The notes under the pieces are model-generated. The model made no database searches and had not been told where the DNA came from. It was given only the letters and a program-made list of their open reading frames with translations. A program made the translations under genes and the position numbers. From Flavobacterium sp. N2038 (GTDB lineage Bacteria; Bacteroidota; Bacteroidia; Flavobacteriales; Flavobacteriaceae), in assembly GCF_025947185.1 (NCBI RefSeq), contig NZ_CP110001.1, forward strand, positions 3,038,001 through 3,102,000: DNA of 64,000 nt, read 5' to 3'. Shown here piece by piece: positions 9,345 to 18,514 of this stretch. Position 1 is the stretch's first letter; the number at the start of each line of letters is the position of its first letter.

Positions 9345-9980
9345 TTATGTTTTTATTATTCTAAAACGTCCGGGGTATTTTATCCAGATACTTTTTTTAT
9401 TACCATAATAATCCATGTATTCTTCGCAAACAAATACGGCATGTGCTGTAGACCAGGCAACAACGCCACAAAATTCACTTCCGGATTGTCGCTTTAATTT
9501 TTGAATTTGTTTGCCTAGTTTAAATCCTAAATACTTATAAATCGTTGGTGTATATACCGCACCATCTTCAAGATCTTCTAATGCTTTATCAAATGTAGCC
9601 TCCTTATCGATAATTTGCTTGTATTTTGCCATCACTGCATAAGTCAGAACTGCATAATCTTTTATTTTTTCGCTCTCGCAATTGTCTTTAATAAATACAA
9701 AATCGGCAGAAACTTTTGCTTTATTCATTTCGGTGCTGTTCAGCGTAAATGATGCATCATTTTTTAAAGTAATTTTATATAAATCTTCATTTAATTTTTC
9801 AGTTACAAAAAGACTGTCTAATCCATATACATTCAAAGATGCCTTAATAAAGGCAATTGAGGAACAATTGGTACGTTCTCCTTGTTTAAAGCTTTCGAAT
9901 ATTTTATCTGAACTTAATTGCGAATAAGAATTTGAACAGACAAAAATTAAAAATAAAAATAGTGAAGTAACAGATTTCAT
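9345..9980 (-). CDS. Exported protein, possibly papain/calpain-fold
   Basis: A 211-residue protein with the signal peptide MKSVTSLFLFLIFVCSNSYS ahead of QLSSD. I do not recognise a named family. Residues 32-45 read QGERTNCSSIAFIK and a later stretch reads WSTAHAVFVCEEY followed by IWIKYPG. The order and spacing of Cys, then His, then a Trp-containing strand resemble the Gln-Cys-His layout of papain/calpain-type cysteine peptidases, so a secreted peptidase-like fold is possible. That is inference from a few residues. No partner gene is adjacent. It diverges from the catalase/LodA fusion across 588 bases. Confidence 0.7.
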   Translation of the reverse strand: MKSVTSLFLFLIFVCSNSYSQLSSDKIFESFKQGERTNCSSIAFIKASLNVYGLDSLFVTEKLNEDLYKITLKNDASFTLNSTEMNKAKVSADFVFIKDNCESEKIKDYAVLTYAVMAKYKQIIDKEATFDKALEDLEDGAVYTPTIYKYLGFKLGKQIQKLKRQSGSEFCGVVAWSTAHAVFVCEEYMDYYGNKKSIWIKYPGRFRIIKT

Positions 9981-10568
9981 TGTCGTTAAATTTTTTAATT
10001 CTTTCCAGACTGATTTTGGGAATCTGATGGATCATGCAAATCTATAAAAATCAACTCATAATTTTTTTTTACTTCTTAATTTTTATCAAAAGTTATAAAG
10101 ATTAATGCAAGTAGAGCCTTTTGAAAGGGTTACGATTTTATTCTTCCTGAATTTCCATAAAAGCGGTAAAATAAAAGAACCTTAATCATATTTTATTCGA
10201 ATTGCTTTTTAAATAAAAGAGCTAAAGTCAAAGTAAAACATTCTCAACTGCCCCACTCTTATTAGTGTTTTTACGTGTTTGATTATTTGAGTCCGTAATT
10301 TTTTAAATTTAAATGTTTCATTAAAATTTAAAAAATAAAAGAAGGTTCAGTACTTATATAAGCATTCATTTTTTTGCAAAAAAAGCTCTTCATACCCATT
10401 TGAACTGACCAAAAAAACAAAACAACTAAACAACACAAAATCAATAAATTACAATAAAACAGTTTTTTACCCCTTTCAAAACACAAACAAAAAACAGGTG
10501 TTTTTACTTACATATTGGTTTGCAATAAATTGTAAGTTTGATAAAAAAACAACAAACATCCTACTATT
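9981..10568. other. 588-base AT-rich intergenic region ahead of the oxidase locus
   Basis: No coding frame of note is present. Two copies of the 10-mer GTGTTTTTAC (10265-10274, 10498-10507) occur here. A TAAGTTTG box at 10533-10540, with TTG 15 bases upstream, is a possible promoter for the plus-strand oxidase gene, though the spacer is shorter than usual. Confidence 0.5.
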
Positions 10569-13500
10569 ATGAAAAGTATTATAAACAATAAAAGTGACGA
10601 TCATTTATCTTGTGGCTGCGAAGATCCAATTGAAGGGCTTCGTTACATGTTTTGCAATTTAGTACAAGAAAAAAGAGTAAAACAAGGACAATGCCCCGTT
10701 CGAAGACCTGTCTTTTTAAGAACACATGGAATAATGAAGGGAAGCTTTGTTATTCATGAGAATCTCCCAAAAGAGTTTAGACATGGTATGTTTAAAAAAT
10801 CCGGAACCTTTCCTGTCTATGTAAGATATTCTTCAGATCTGTCAGATGGCAGACCAGACTGGATGAGTACAATTGGTATTGGCATTAAAATATTTGGCAT
10901 TCCCGGCGAAAAAGTAGTGAGTGATGACGGAGCAGAAACAGCAGATTTACTGTTACAGAATGTACCTTTCTTTTTTGTTGATAATGCCAGCGATATGTGC
11001 AATTTTACAAAAGCAAGTCTGGAAGGATGGGGAGATGACTGGGTACAGAAAAATGCCCCGCAAACCAACGAACTTCTTGATAAAATGGCAAAACCAATCC
11101 GATCTGTACTTGAAACAGAATTATGGAGTGTGGTACCATTTATGTTGGGTCCCAATAATCACTGCAAATATATACTTCGCCCCGGAACATCAACTTTCCC
11201 AGGCGATCCTGATATCAATGATCCCGATTTTATGGCAAAAGATCTTGAGGGACGTATAGCTTTAGGACCTGTTACATTAGATATCTATATTCAAAAACGT
11301 CCTGATAGCTCCCAATATGATAAAGCATATATAGAAGAACATTTTCCGCTGGATCGTGCTACAGTAACATGGGATGAAAAGATTGCAGTACCTGTTAAAG
11401 TTGCAACTATAGAACTTCCTCAGCAGGATATTACCAATGAAGAGCAGAAAATATACGGTGACTGGCTGGCTTTTAATATTGGCAGAGTGCCCGAAGCAAA
11501 TCAGCCAGTGGGTAGTATCGCTCAGGCAAGAATGAGTGTCTATCAGACAAGTGCCGATTATCGCAGAAAATTAAATGATCAGCCAGTAACTGAACCGGTA
11601 AAACCGGGAGAACCAATCGTTAAAAATCCTGTTTGTCCTTTTCCGCATCATGATCCCAAACCAGAGCCTAAAGAGCTTACAGAGGATCAAATAAAAAAAA
11701 TAACTCATGTAAAGATACATCCGGGAATTGGTATCGCACGTGTGGGTGATAGTCCTTCTGAGTATTATATTGGCCCTGAAGTATTCAGCCCCGAGCCTAC
11801 CCAATTTGGTTCTACAAGAGATGCAGGAGGCGCTATAAAGCGTCAGGCAGCCCGTTTCAGAATATATGCATATGACAAATATGATAATGTAGTCGCCGAA
11901 GTTGAGCATACTAAAAACTCTAATATTCAGTGGTCTGTACATCTGGCTAACAAAAAAGCTTCATGGTATCAGTTTAATGCTGCTTTAGACATTCCTGCTA
12001 CTGTAAGCCTCTCCGTTCCGTTACGAAATCCTAATGTGACAAGCAGTGGAAGAAGTGCATTATGTATTGATGCTGGCAAAACAATTATAACAGGTTTAAA
12101 CATGAAAGATTCCAGTTATGTGATGACAGGTAATTTTGAAGGTACTCCTGTTACACTTGGAGAACTAAGAACAGATGATGTTGGCAGATTATTAGTATTA
12201 CCTGGTTTTGGAGTTTCTGCAAGTCCTTCAAACAAACCCGTATACAGACCTGAAGATCCTAACAGTTTTAATAATGCCGATGGTTGGTATGACGATATTG
12301 CCGATGGTCCTGTGTACGCAAAAGTGACTATTGGAGGGCTAGATTTTGAAGCAGATTCTGCCTGGGTAGCATCGGCACCACCAAATTTTGCACCAGATCT
12401 TGTAGGCTGGAGAACTATGGATGATCTTTTACAGAATGTCTATATGCAATCTGGTATGCTGGATGTACCGCAAAAAATTTCTTTTAATGAACATGTTCGC
12501 CCTATACTGCAACGATTAAGCGAACTGCAATGGGTAAACAAAGGATTTCTTTCGATGTTTGGCGCCGGTGCTCCAATGAATTTTAATGATCCCGAACTAA
12601 TGCTAAAATTATCTCATGTTCCATCAGATAATGCACTATATCCGGATCCGTATAAAGAACTTAGACGAGGTATATACAATAGTTTCAGGCCAACCAATAC
12701 AAAAACAGCAGAAATTGCCGCATGGCCTTCTATTTACGGTGATGCTTTTGGATATACAAATCCGGATCCTAACTTACCTCCTGCCGCATCCACTTACCTG
12801 CAGTTACCTCCATTTTACACCTATGTTCTTACCAACTGGGTTCAGGGACTTTTTATAAATGATTATCAGCCTGAAACAAAAAAACCGCATAAAATTGAGG
12901 AAGTTGATCTTCAAAAACAACCTGAAACACTTGACAGGTCTGCCATGCACTTTTGTTTGGCAGATGCATTTCATCCGGGTGCAGAATTAACATGGCCCAT
13001 GCGAAATGCCTCAATGTTTAGAGCCCCTTACAGAATTCGTAAATCTGAAGATGGAATAACAGAACCTTTATATGGTGCAACACTGGATAATAATACTGTA
13101 ATGGCAGTAAACGGACCCTTATACGGTCAGTCTGCCGGTGGTCTTACAAGATGGATGGCATTACCGTGGCAGGGAGATACAGCGTTTTGCCGTTCGGGAT
13201 ATGATATGGAATACGATCCTTATTTACCAACATTCTGGCCCGCCCGTGTACCAAATCAAATATTAACAGATGTGGATTATCATACCCTTTGTGACACTTC
13301 CAAACCAATGGATATTAGAATAGCCGCTTTTCAAAACAGACCAAACTGGACCAGAATGTTTCCAAAAAGTCCCGCTCCTGAAGTAATGATGTTCATGGTA
13401 TCTCACTTTAGTCAAATGGGAATCATAGAAGCAAAACCACGCCCTGAGGATATGGACTGGCTGCCTGAAAATATTTATGTAGAAAACCTGACTAAGGCAG

Positions 13501-13646
13501 AAAGTAAAAATCTTAAATCAGACAGTCTTCTTTTCAATAAAGCATTTAATGAACTTGGACTAAAAGATCAAAGAATGGCCGAAGCCGGATGGGATAGCGA
13601 AGAACAAAGAAATGAATTCTTAACCATTAAACGCAGAGGCAATTAA
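10569..13646 (+). CDS. Fusion of catalase-like heme domain and LodA/GoxA-type quinone oxidase
   Basis: This 1025-residue protein joins two enzymes. Residues 20-345 are catalase-like: RTHGIMKG with the distal His53, SGTFPVYVRYSS, GIGIKIFG, QNVPFFF with Asn131, and RMSVY (Arg321-Tyr325) at the proximal heme-ligand site. Residues 375-1000 are LodA-like: VKIHPGIGIARVGDSPSEYY at the start, HFCLADAFHPGAELTW with Cys796, and ALPWQGDTAF with Trp867. In LodA the corresponding Cys and Trp are cross-linked into cysteine tryptophylquinone, which oxidises amines or amino acids with release of ammonia and hydrogen peroxide. The next gene is a LodB-like flavoprotein, the known maturation partner. No signal peptide is seen. 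A peroxide-making oxidase fused to a peroxide-using heme domain is the simplest reading; the substrate is unknown. Confidence 0.85.
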   Translation: MKSIINNKSDDHLSCGCEDPIEGLRYMFCNLVQEKRVKQGQCPVRRPVFLRTHGIMKGSFVIHENLPKEFRHGMFKKSGTFPVYVRYSSDLSDGRPDWMSTIGIGIKIFGIPGEKVVSDDGAETADLLLQNVPFFFVDNASDMCNFTKASLEGWGDDWVQKNAPQTNELLDKMAKPIRSVLETELWSVVPFMLGPNNHCKYILRPGTSTFPGDPDINDPDFMAKDLEGRIALGPVTLDIYIQKRPDSSQYDKAYIEEHFPLDRATVTWDEKIAVPVKVATIELPQQDITNEEQKIYGDWLAFNIGRVPEANQPVGSIAQARMSVYQTSADYRRKLNDQPVTEPVKPGEPIVKNPVCPFPHHDPKPEPKELTEDQIKKITHVKIHPGIGIARVGDSPSEYYIGPEVFSPEPTQFGSTRDAGGAIKRQAARFRIYAYDKYDNVVAEVEHTKNSNIQWSVHLANKKASWYQFNAALDIPATVSLSVPLRNPNVTSSGRSALCIDAGKTIITGLNMKDSSYVMTGNFEGTPVTLGELRTDDVGRLLVLPGFGVSASPSNKPVYRPEDPNSFNNADGWYDDIADGPVYAKVTIGGLDFEADSAWVASAPPNFAPDLVGWRTMDDLLQNVYMQSGMLDVPQKISFNEHVRPILQRLSELQWVNKGFLSMFGAGAPMNFNDPELMLKLSHVPSDNALYPDPYKELRRGIYNSFRPTNTKTAEIAAWPSIYGDAFGYTNPDPNLPPAASTYLQLPPFYTYVLTNWVQGLFINDYQPETKKPHKIEEVDLQKQPETLDRSAMHFCLADAFHPGAELTWPMRNASMFRAPYRIRKSEDGITEPLYGATLDNNTVMAVNGPLYGQSAGGLTRWMALPWQGDTAFCRSGYDMEYDPYLPTFWPARVPNQILTDVDYHTLCDTSKPMDIRIAAFQNRPNWTRMFPKSPAPEVMMFMVSHFSQMGIIEAKPRPEDMDWLPENIYVENLTKAESKNLKSDSLLFNKAFNELGLKDQRMAEAGWDSEEQRNEFLTIKRRGN

Positions 13647-13648
13647 TT

Positions 13649-14776
13649 GTGGATGATATAAAATTTGATGTAATTGTGGCTGGCGCAGGTCCTGCGGGAT
13701 GCGCCGCCGCAATTATACTAAAACGGGCCGGATTAAAAGTTTGTCTGGCAGATAAGGAATTCACAGCCGACTACAAAGTTGGCGAATCGATTCCCGGTGC
13801 ATCAATCCGACTCCTGAATCGTCTTGGTATAAACAGAATTGATGATTTATTAAATAAAAATGAGTACAAACCTTGTCACTCAAATGCTTCTTCTTGGGGA
13901 AATGAAGAATGGGTTTATCAATCCGGTTTAAAAAACCCCGAAGGTGGCGGATACCATGTAAACAGAATTCTTTTTGACCAGGCACTTAAAACAAAAGCAA
14001 CTTCTCTAGATGTTCCGTTGTTTACCTCTTTAATAGACAAAATAAGTGTTTTACCTAATGAACAGTCTTCCAAAAGATTCCTCATTCAGTTTAAAGATGG
14101 TTCTTTTAAAAATATTACTGCAAAATGGATTATAGATGCAACCGGACGTAAAGCCGCTATAGCACACAAACTTGGTATAAAAAAAGTTCGTATTGACAAT
14201 CAGATGGCTGCTGTAAATTGGGTTCAAGCTGCTGTTGATGATAACGATTTTGCTACAAGAATAAAATCAACACCTAATGGATGGTGGTACACTGCGCTTT
14301 TACCTGACCAAAGAAGAGTTATTGGATTTCAAAGTTTGCCTGATACTGTAAGCCAAATGCACAAACAACCAAATTTGTTTTTTCAGGAATTTAATGAGTC
14401 AGGAATATTACCCTATAAAATTACCAGCGAATCTAGTGTACAAAATATTGCTGTTGAAGCCGGATTATCTATATCTGAGTCAATTACAGAAAATCATTTT
14501 CTTTGTGTTGGTGATGCAGCACTTTCTTTTGATCCTCTCGCCTCTCAGGGAATTTTCTTTGCTCTTTACAGCGGAATCAAAGGAGCTGAAACGATTATAA
14601 ATTGTATTAATAACAGCAATCTGGAAGATCAAAATCTTGCAGAGTACAAGTTTATCGTAAATCGGGTATTTAACGAAAATAAAAAAGCACTTCGCTATTT
14701 TTATTTAAATGAACTGCGTTACCCAAATTATCCTTATTGGAAAAATCGCTGGATCAATTATGAAGTTCTTTCCTGA
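13649..14776 (+). CDS. LodB-like FAD-dependent oxidoreductase
   Basis: A 375-residue flavoprotein starting at GTG 13649, two bases after the stop of the fusion oxidase; the nearby ATG at 13653 is out of frame. The N-terminus DVIVAGAGPAGCAAAIILKR is the dinucleotide-binding motif, VGESIPGA is the second FAD contact typical of halogenase/LodB-type flavoproteins, and GDAALSFDPLASQGI is the third. LodB proteins are required to make the cysteine tryptophylquinone of LodA, probably by hydroxylating the Trp. Tight coupling to the upstream gene supports that role. Good confidence in the family and in the partnership. Confidence 0.85.
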   Translation: MDDIKFDVIVAGAGPAGCAAAIILKRAGLKVCLADKEFTADYKVGESIPGASIRLLNRLGINRIDDLLNKNEYKPCHSNASSWGNEEWVYQSGLKNPEGGGYHVNRILFDQALKTKATSLDVPLFTSLIDKISVLPNEQSSKRFLIQFKDGSFKNITAKWIIDATGRKAAIAHKLGIKKVRIDNQMAAVNWVQAAVDDNDFATRIKSTPNGWWYTALLPDQRRVIGFQSLPDTVSQMHKQPNLFFQEFNESGILPYKITSESSVQNIAVEAGLSISESITENHFLCVGDAALSFDPLASQGIFFALYSGIKGAETIINCINNSNLEDQNLAEYKFIVNRVFNENKKALRYFYLNELRYPNYPYWKNRWINYEVLS

Positions 14777-14848
14777 TGAAACAAAACGAATCAATAATTT
14801 TTTGGTTTAGTATGGTTTAACAAAAAAATCAATTATATCAATTCTCCT

Positions 14849-14886
14849 CAAAAGGTTTACATTTTTCAAGTGTAAACCTTTTCTAT
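14849..14886 (+). terminator. Intrinsic terminator after the LodB-like gene
   Basis: A perfect 12-bp stem (14850-14861 with 14871-14882, AAAAGGTTTACA/TGTAAACCTTTT) with a short loop, followed by CTATTTTA. The hairpin and the 24 bases after it recur at 25837-25891 (see findings). The rest of the 320-base gap to 15097 holds a 15-bp inverted repeat TAGTACgcaGTACTA at 14998-15012, a possible operator, and nothing else recognisable. Confidence 0.75.
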
Positions 14887-15096
14887 TTTAGTTCAGTCTC
14901 TAAAACTACTCCTTTTTCCATCTTCAAAAAAAACAAAACAAACCAGAACTATCTAGTTATTAATAAATTACATAATAAAAATCCATAAATCCCGTATTAG
15001 TACGCAGTACTATTTCAATTTCATTAACTAATTTCACTAAACAAAAATCATATCACTTTTATCGCTCTAAATATCAACAACTTAAAAACCAATTAT

Positions 15097-16914
15097 ATGC
15101 AAAACGCAATTGCTTTCTCTAACAATGACGTCATAACTATTGCCTGGAGTTTAGGTGAAAAACCAACAGGCTGTCTGGGATTTGCGATATACCGCATTGA
15201 CGATAAAGGCATTGAAACCGCCCTGCCCAACAAGGCTGTTTTCGAAAATTTCCCCTCTTCTGATGACAAGTCATCAAAACTATTTCCGATTCAAAAATTC
15301 TATTGGAAAGATGTTTATGCAAGATTGGTTGCTGAAAAAACAAAGAACAGAATTTTTCAGTATAAAATTGTTCCCATGAAAGGCAGCCCGGGTCATCTGA
15401 TTCCAATGGAAAATTATGCGCCAATGCTCACCAATAAAGTAGAAATTTCGGCTAATGCAGGAAATAATATGTATGCCTATTTCAACCGTGGAATTATCTC
15501 TACTCAAAGGGTTTCTAATTACCTCAATGGCAATTTAAACGTAGATTCTTTACGGGCTCTTGCTGCCGATTATAAAGGAAATCATGAATTGCGAGACAGT
15601 TTATCCGGCGATATGGTTGAGGCTTTGATTGGTTTTCTGGATCGAACAAAAGAAGGTGGTGAAATTTTTGCCGGTCTATATGAACTTGGAGATCCTGAAC
15701 TTATTGAGAAACTTTGTAGTTTGGGTAATAAACTCAATATTGTACTTTCTAACTCTGCAAAACAAGAAAATGACGAAGAGAAAGGAAAATACATTAATAA
15801 AGAAGGTAAGGAAGTTTTTCATAAAAAGACCGTTGACGATAATGATCATGCGCGTGAAAGTCTCAAAAATAGCGGTGCTGTCTCTCATGCTCGCATAATG
15901 CCATCTGGTCATATCGGGCATAATAAATTTCTGGTGTATGTTAATGCTCAAGGAGTTCCAAAAGCTGTTCTTTTCGGATCCACAAACTGGACTCCTACTG
16001 GGCTCTGTACACAAACCAACAATACAATGGTGATTGAAGACGAAGCTTTGGCAAAACGTTATCTCGCCTATTGGAATGAAATGAAAACCGATACTATAAA
16101 TGCAAACGGGCAAAGCAAAAAACTACAATCTACTGACTTTAGAACTCAAAATGCAGCAGGGAAAACGCTTCAAATTGGAGACATCTCTTTACAAAGCTGG
16201 TTCTCCCCTAATACCCCCGCCGCAAGAGGAAAACGTAGTCCTGACGAACCTACACCTGTAGATATGAAGGAAGTTATCAAATGTATTGATAATGCAAAAG
16301 AAGCGATATTGTTTCTGGCTTTTTATCCCGGAGCACCATCTTTAGCAAACTGGACAGCAAAAGCAGTAAAGAATAAAAAGGATCTTTTTGTTAGGGGAAT
16401 GGTTACCAACGACAGTGCATCAGAGAACTTCTATTACGATCTTATTGACGAAGTTCCGCCTAAAAGAGAAAAAAATGTACCTATTAAAGAGGATTTTAGA
16501 GTAGGATCTGCAGATGCATTTAACGGAACTAATATGCCCGAGGGATGGAAAAAAGAAATTCTAAGTGCCGGATTTGCCATTATTCACGACAAAATCATGG
16601 TAATAGATCCATTTTCTGAAAACTGTGTTGTAGTTACCGGAAGTCATAATCTGGGTTATAAAGCTTCTTATGATAATGATGAGAATCTGGCCATTATTAA
16701 AGGCAATAAAAAACTGGCATTAGCTTATGCTACACATGTACTGGATATTTACGATCATTTCAATTTTAGAATTTATTACAAGAAAAAAGGACTTACCAAT
16801 GCTTTTCTTGAAACCGATTCCGATGTTTTTTTAGCTAAATACTTTGATAAAAAAGGAAAAATAAAAAACTCTCAACTCAAATTCTGGATGGATGGGGCAA
16901 GCAAAATTTTATAA
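15097..16914 (+). CDS. Phospholipase D-like (HKD) protein
   Basis: A 605-residue protein with two PLD half-sites. The first is HNKFLVYV (His275, Lys277) followed by LFGSTNWTPTG. The second is HDKIMVID (His497, Lys499, Asp504) followed by TGSHNLGYKA and DNDENLAI. The first site lacks the usual Asp of HxKx4D, having Val at that position; the second is complete. The N-terminal 120 residues are a beta-rich extension that I do not recognise. No signal peptide is present, so it acts in the cytoplasm or is exported another way. PLD-like proteins cleave or form phosphodiester bonds in lipids or nucleic acids; the target is unknown. It follows the oxidase/LodB pair on the same strand after a terminator, so co-transcription is unlikely. 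Confidence 0.82.
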   Translation: MQNAIAFSNNDVITIAWSLGEKPTGCLGFAIYRIDDKGIETALPNKAVFENFPSSDDKSSKLFPIQKFYWKDVYARLVAEKTKNRIFQYKIVPMKGSPGHLIPMENYAPMLTNKVEISANAGNNMYAYFNRGIISTQRVSNYLNGNLNVDSLRALAADYKGNHELRDSLSGDMVEALIGFLDRTKEGGEIFAGLYELGDPELIEKLCSLGNKLNIVLSNSAKQENDEEKGKYINKEGKEVFHKKTVDDNDHARESLKNSGAVSHARIMPSGHIGHNKFLVYVNAQGVPKAVLFGSTNWTPTGLCTQTNNTMVIEDEALAKRYLAYWNEMKTDTINANGQSKKLQSTDFRTQNAAGKTLQIGDISLQSWFSPNTPAARGKRSPDEPTPVDMKEVIKCIDNAKEAILFLAFYPGAPSLANWTAKAVKNKKDLFVRGMVTNDSASENFYYDLIDEVPPKREKNVPIKEDFRVGSADAFNGTNMPEGWKKEILSAGFAIIHDKIMVIDPFSENCVVVTGSHNLGYKASYDNDENLAIIKGNKKLALAYATHVLDIYDHFNFRIYYKKKGLTNAFLETDSDVFLAKYFDKKGKIKNSQLKFWMDGASKIL

Positions 16915-16976
16915 TTCAGATTAAGACAAAATTCTGAGCCTGAATTCTACTAAAAAATGATTCATATTGAATTTAC

Positions 16977-17028
16977 AAGGCTTACTTTATAATTTACTTT
17001 CTTAAAGTATTGGATTAATGTGAGCCTT
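16977..17028. terminator. Weak inverted repeat between convergent genes
   Basis: AAGGCTTAC (16977-16985) faces GTGAGCCTT (17020-17028), 8 of 9 paired with a 34-base AT-rich loop. It sits between the stops of the PLD-like gene and the minus-strand operon. A terminator role is plausible but there is no strong T-run. Confidence 0.35.
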
Positions 17029-17035
17029 ATATATT

Positions 17036-18508
17036 CTAAGCTACAGCAAGTAATTGATTTGAAAGAAGAAATACAAAAGTTTTCTTAGACTTTTCTATGG
17101 TCATAAATTGATTCAGATTGGCAACAATATCCGAAACCACTTTGCCATGCATATTTTTAAGAAGCGGAAATAATTCTACCTGATCCAAATAAACTAAAGG
17201 TCGCTCCAGATTAGGATGAATTAATGCCTGTTTTATAACGATGCAGTCATTATCTATAGCATAAACAGATTTAAAAGTAACATTTGAAGAAACGACTATT
17301 TCCTCATTCCAAATTTTATACAAGATGTAGTCAACGGGAATTGGTTCTATGTGTTTTCTTTCAAATATAGATCTGCCAGTATTAAATTCTTTCTCCAGTT
17401 TACTTGTAAATTCTGATTTATTCTTCGAAATATCCAATTGAAAATTGGTTCTTTTTATCCAGAATTCCGTTTTATCGTGGCAAGCCCATGCCTTCTGATA
17501 ATACTCAGCAGTCCAGTGTGTGTGATTTACAACTGATTCTATCATTTTTTCTTCATAAAAATTCTTTGGATGTTCTGAATCCGGGTCTTTCAGATAAGTA
17601 TTTATTGCAATGGCAACCTGCAAAGAAAAACGCATTGCTTTTTCGACACCGGTAGACGAAAGCGGGTCTAAAGTAAAAGCAGCTTCACCAATTTTTACAA
17701 ACTGATTATTCCACGGCGTCTGATTAACAAAAGATGTAACAGAACAACTTTCGATTGCATTGGCTTTTAACTGATTTACAAATGGTGCAAATAGCTCGGT
17801 TTTGCGCATTAAATCCAAAAGATGCAATTCACTTTTTTTGAATTTTACAGTATCTGTAAAAGCCATAATGCGATAGCGATTTTTACATACCGGAGATCCC
17901 CATAACCAGCCCTCATCAATAGCTTCAACAAATGCCTCCTTAAAAACGGCATTGTTATCAATATGTGTCCAGACCGCAATAGCGGGGGGCGCAATAGGAA
18001 CTCTTTCATTCAAAAGCGTTCCTTTACGTCCTCTTCCGTCTAAAACTAATTTTGAGTTAATTTTAATTTCAGACGAATTATGTGTTATGTCTAAAATCCA
18101 TCCATTTTGGGAATTGATAGACTGTTTTAATTTTCCCGGCTGTATCAAATACAATCCTTTTGAAACGGTAAATTGAAGTAATTCCTGATCGAGTTTACTC
18201 CTGTCTACAATTATTCCTCCATTATTTTGTCCCGGTCGTTCGTATATATGCCCTTTATTCTCCCAAATAACCCTGGCAGAAATAGTATTTAAATACATAG
18301 CGTCCTCTAACAAGTGACCTGCATTTAAATAATCAAAAATATTACGAATTCCGGGAGAAAGAGATTCCCCTATTTGTGATCTGGGAAATTCTTCCTGCTC
18401 CAGCATTCCTACTGTATAGCCCATATCTAATAAACGTATTGCAGCACATAATCCCGCGGGACCAGCTCCAAGAACAAAAACGTCAAAAGTTTCAGGAAAT
18501 CTTTTCAT
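17036..18508 (-). CDS. FAD-dependent oxidoreductase of the halogenase/LodB/QhpG type
   Basis: A 490-residue flavoprotein with start ATG at 18508 (an upstream TTG at 18514 is possible). It begins MKRFPETFDVFVLGAGPAG with the GxGxxG motif at residues 14-19. IGESLSPGIRN follows, and then GEAAFTLDPLSSTGVEKAM, the late FAD motif of this superfamily. It is longer than the LodB-like protein on the other strand and differs from it throughout, so it is not a recent copy. It starts 6 bases after the stop of the radical-SAM gene, the last cistron of a five-gene operon. By analogy with LodB and QhpG it probably hydroxylates or oxidises a residue of the LodA-like protein; an alternative is modification of a small molecule. 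A long C-terminal region of about 170 residues has no motif I can name. Confidence 0.82.
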   Translation of the reverse strand: MKRFPETFDVFVLGAGPAGLCAAIRLLDMGYTVGMLEQEEFPRSQIGESLSPGIRNIFDYLNAGHLLEDAMYLNTISARVIWENKGHIYERPGQNNGGIIVDRSKLDQELLQFTVSKGLYLIQPGKLKQSINSQNGWILDITHNSSEIKINSKLVLDGRGRKGTLLNERVPIAPPAIAVWTHIDNNAVFKEAFVEAIDEGWLWGSPVCKNRYRIMAFTDTVKFKKSELHLLDLMRKTELFAPFVNQLKANAIESCSVTSFVNQTPWNNQFVKIGEAAFTLDPLSSTGVEKAMRFSLQVAIAINTYLKDPDSEHPKNFYEEKMIESVVNHTHWTAEYYQKAWACHDKTEFWIKRTNFQLDISKNKSEFTSKLEKEFNTGRSIFERKHIEPIPVDYILYKIWNEEIVVSSNVTFKSVYAIDNDCIVIKQALIHPNLERPLVYLDQVELFPLLKNMHGKVVSDIVANLNQFMTIEKSKKTFVFLLSNQLLAVA

Positions 18509-18514
18509 TGGCAA

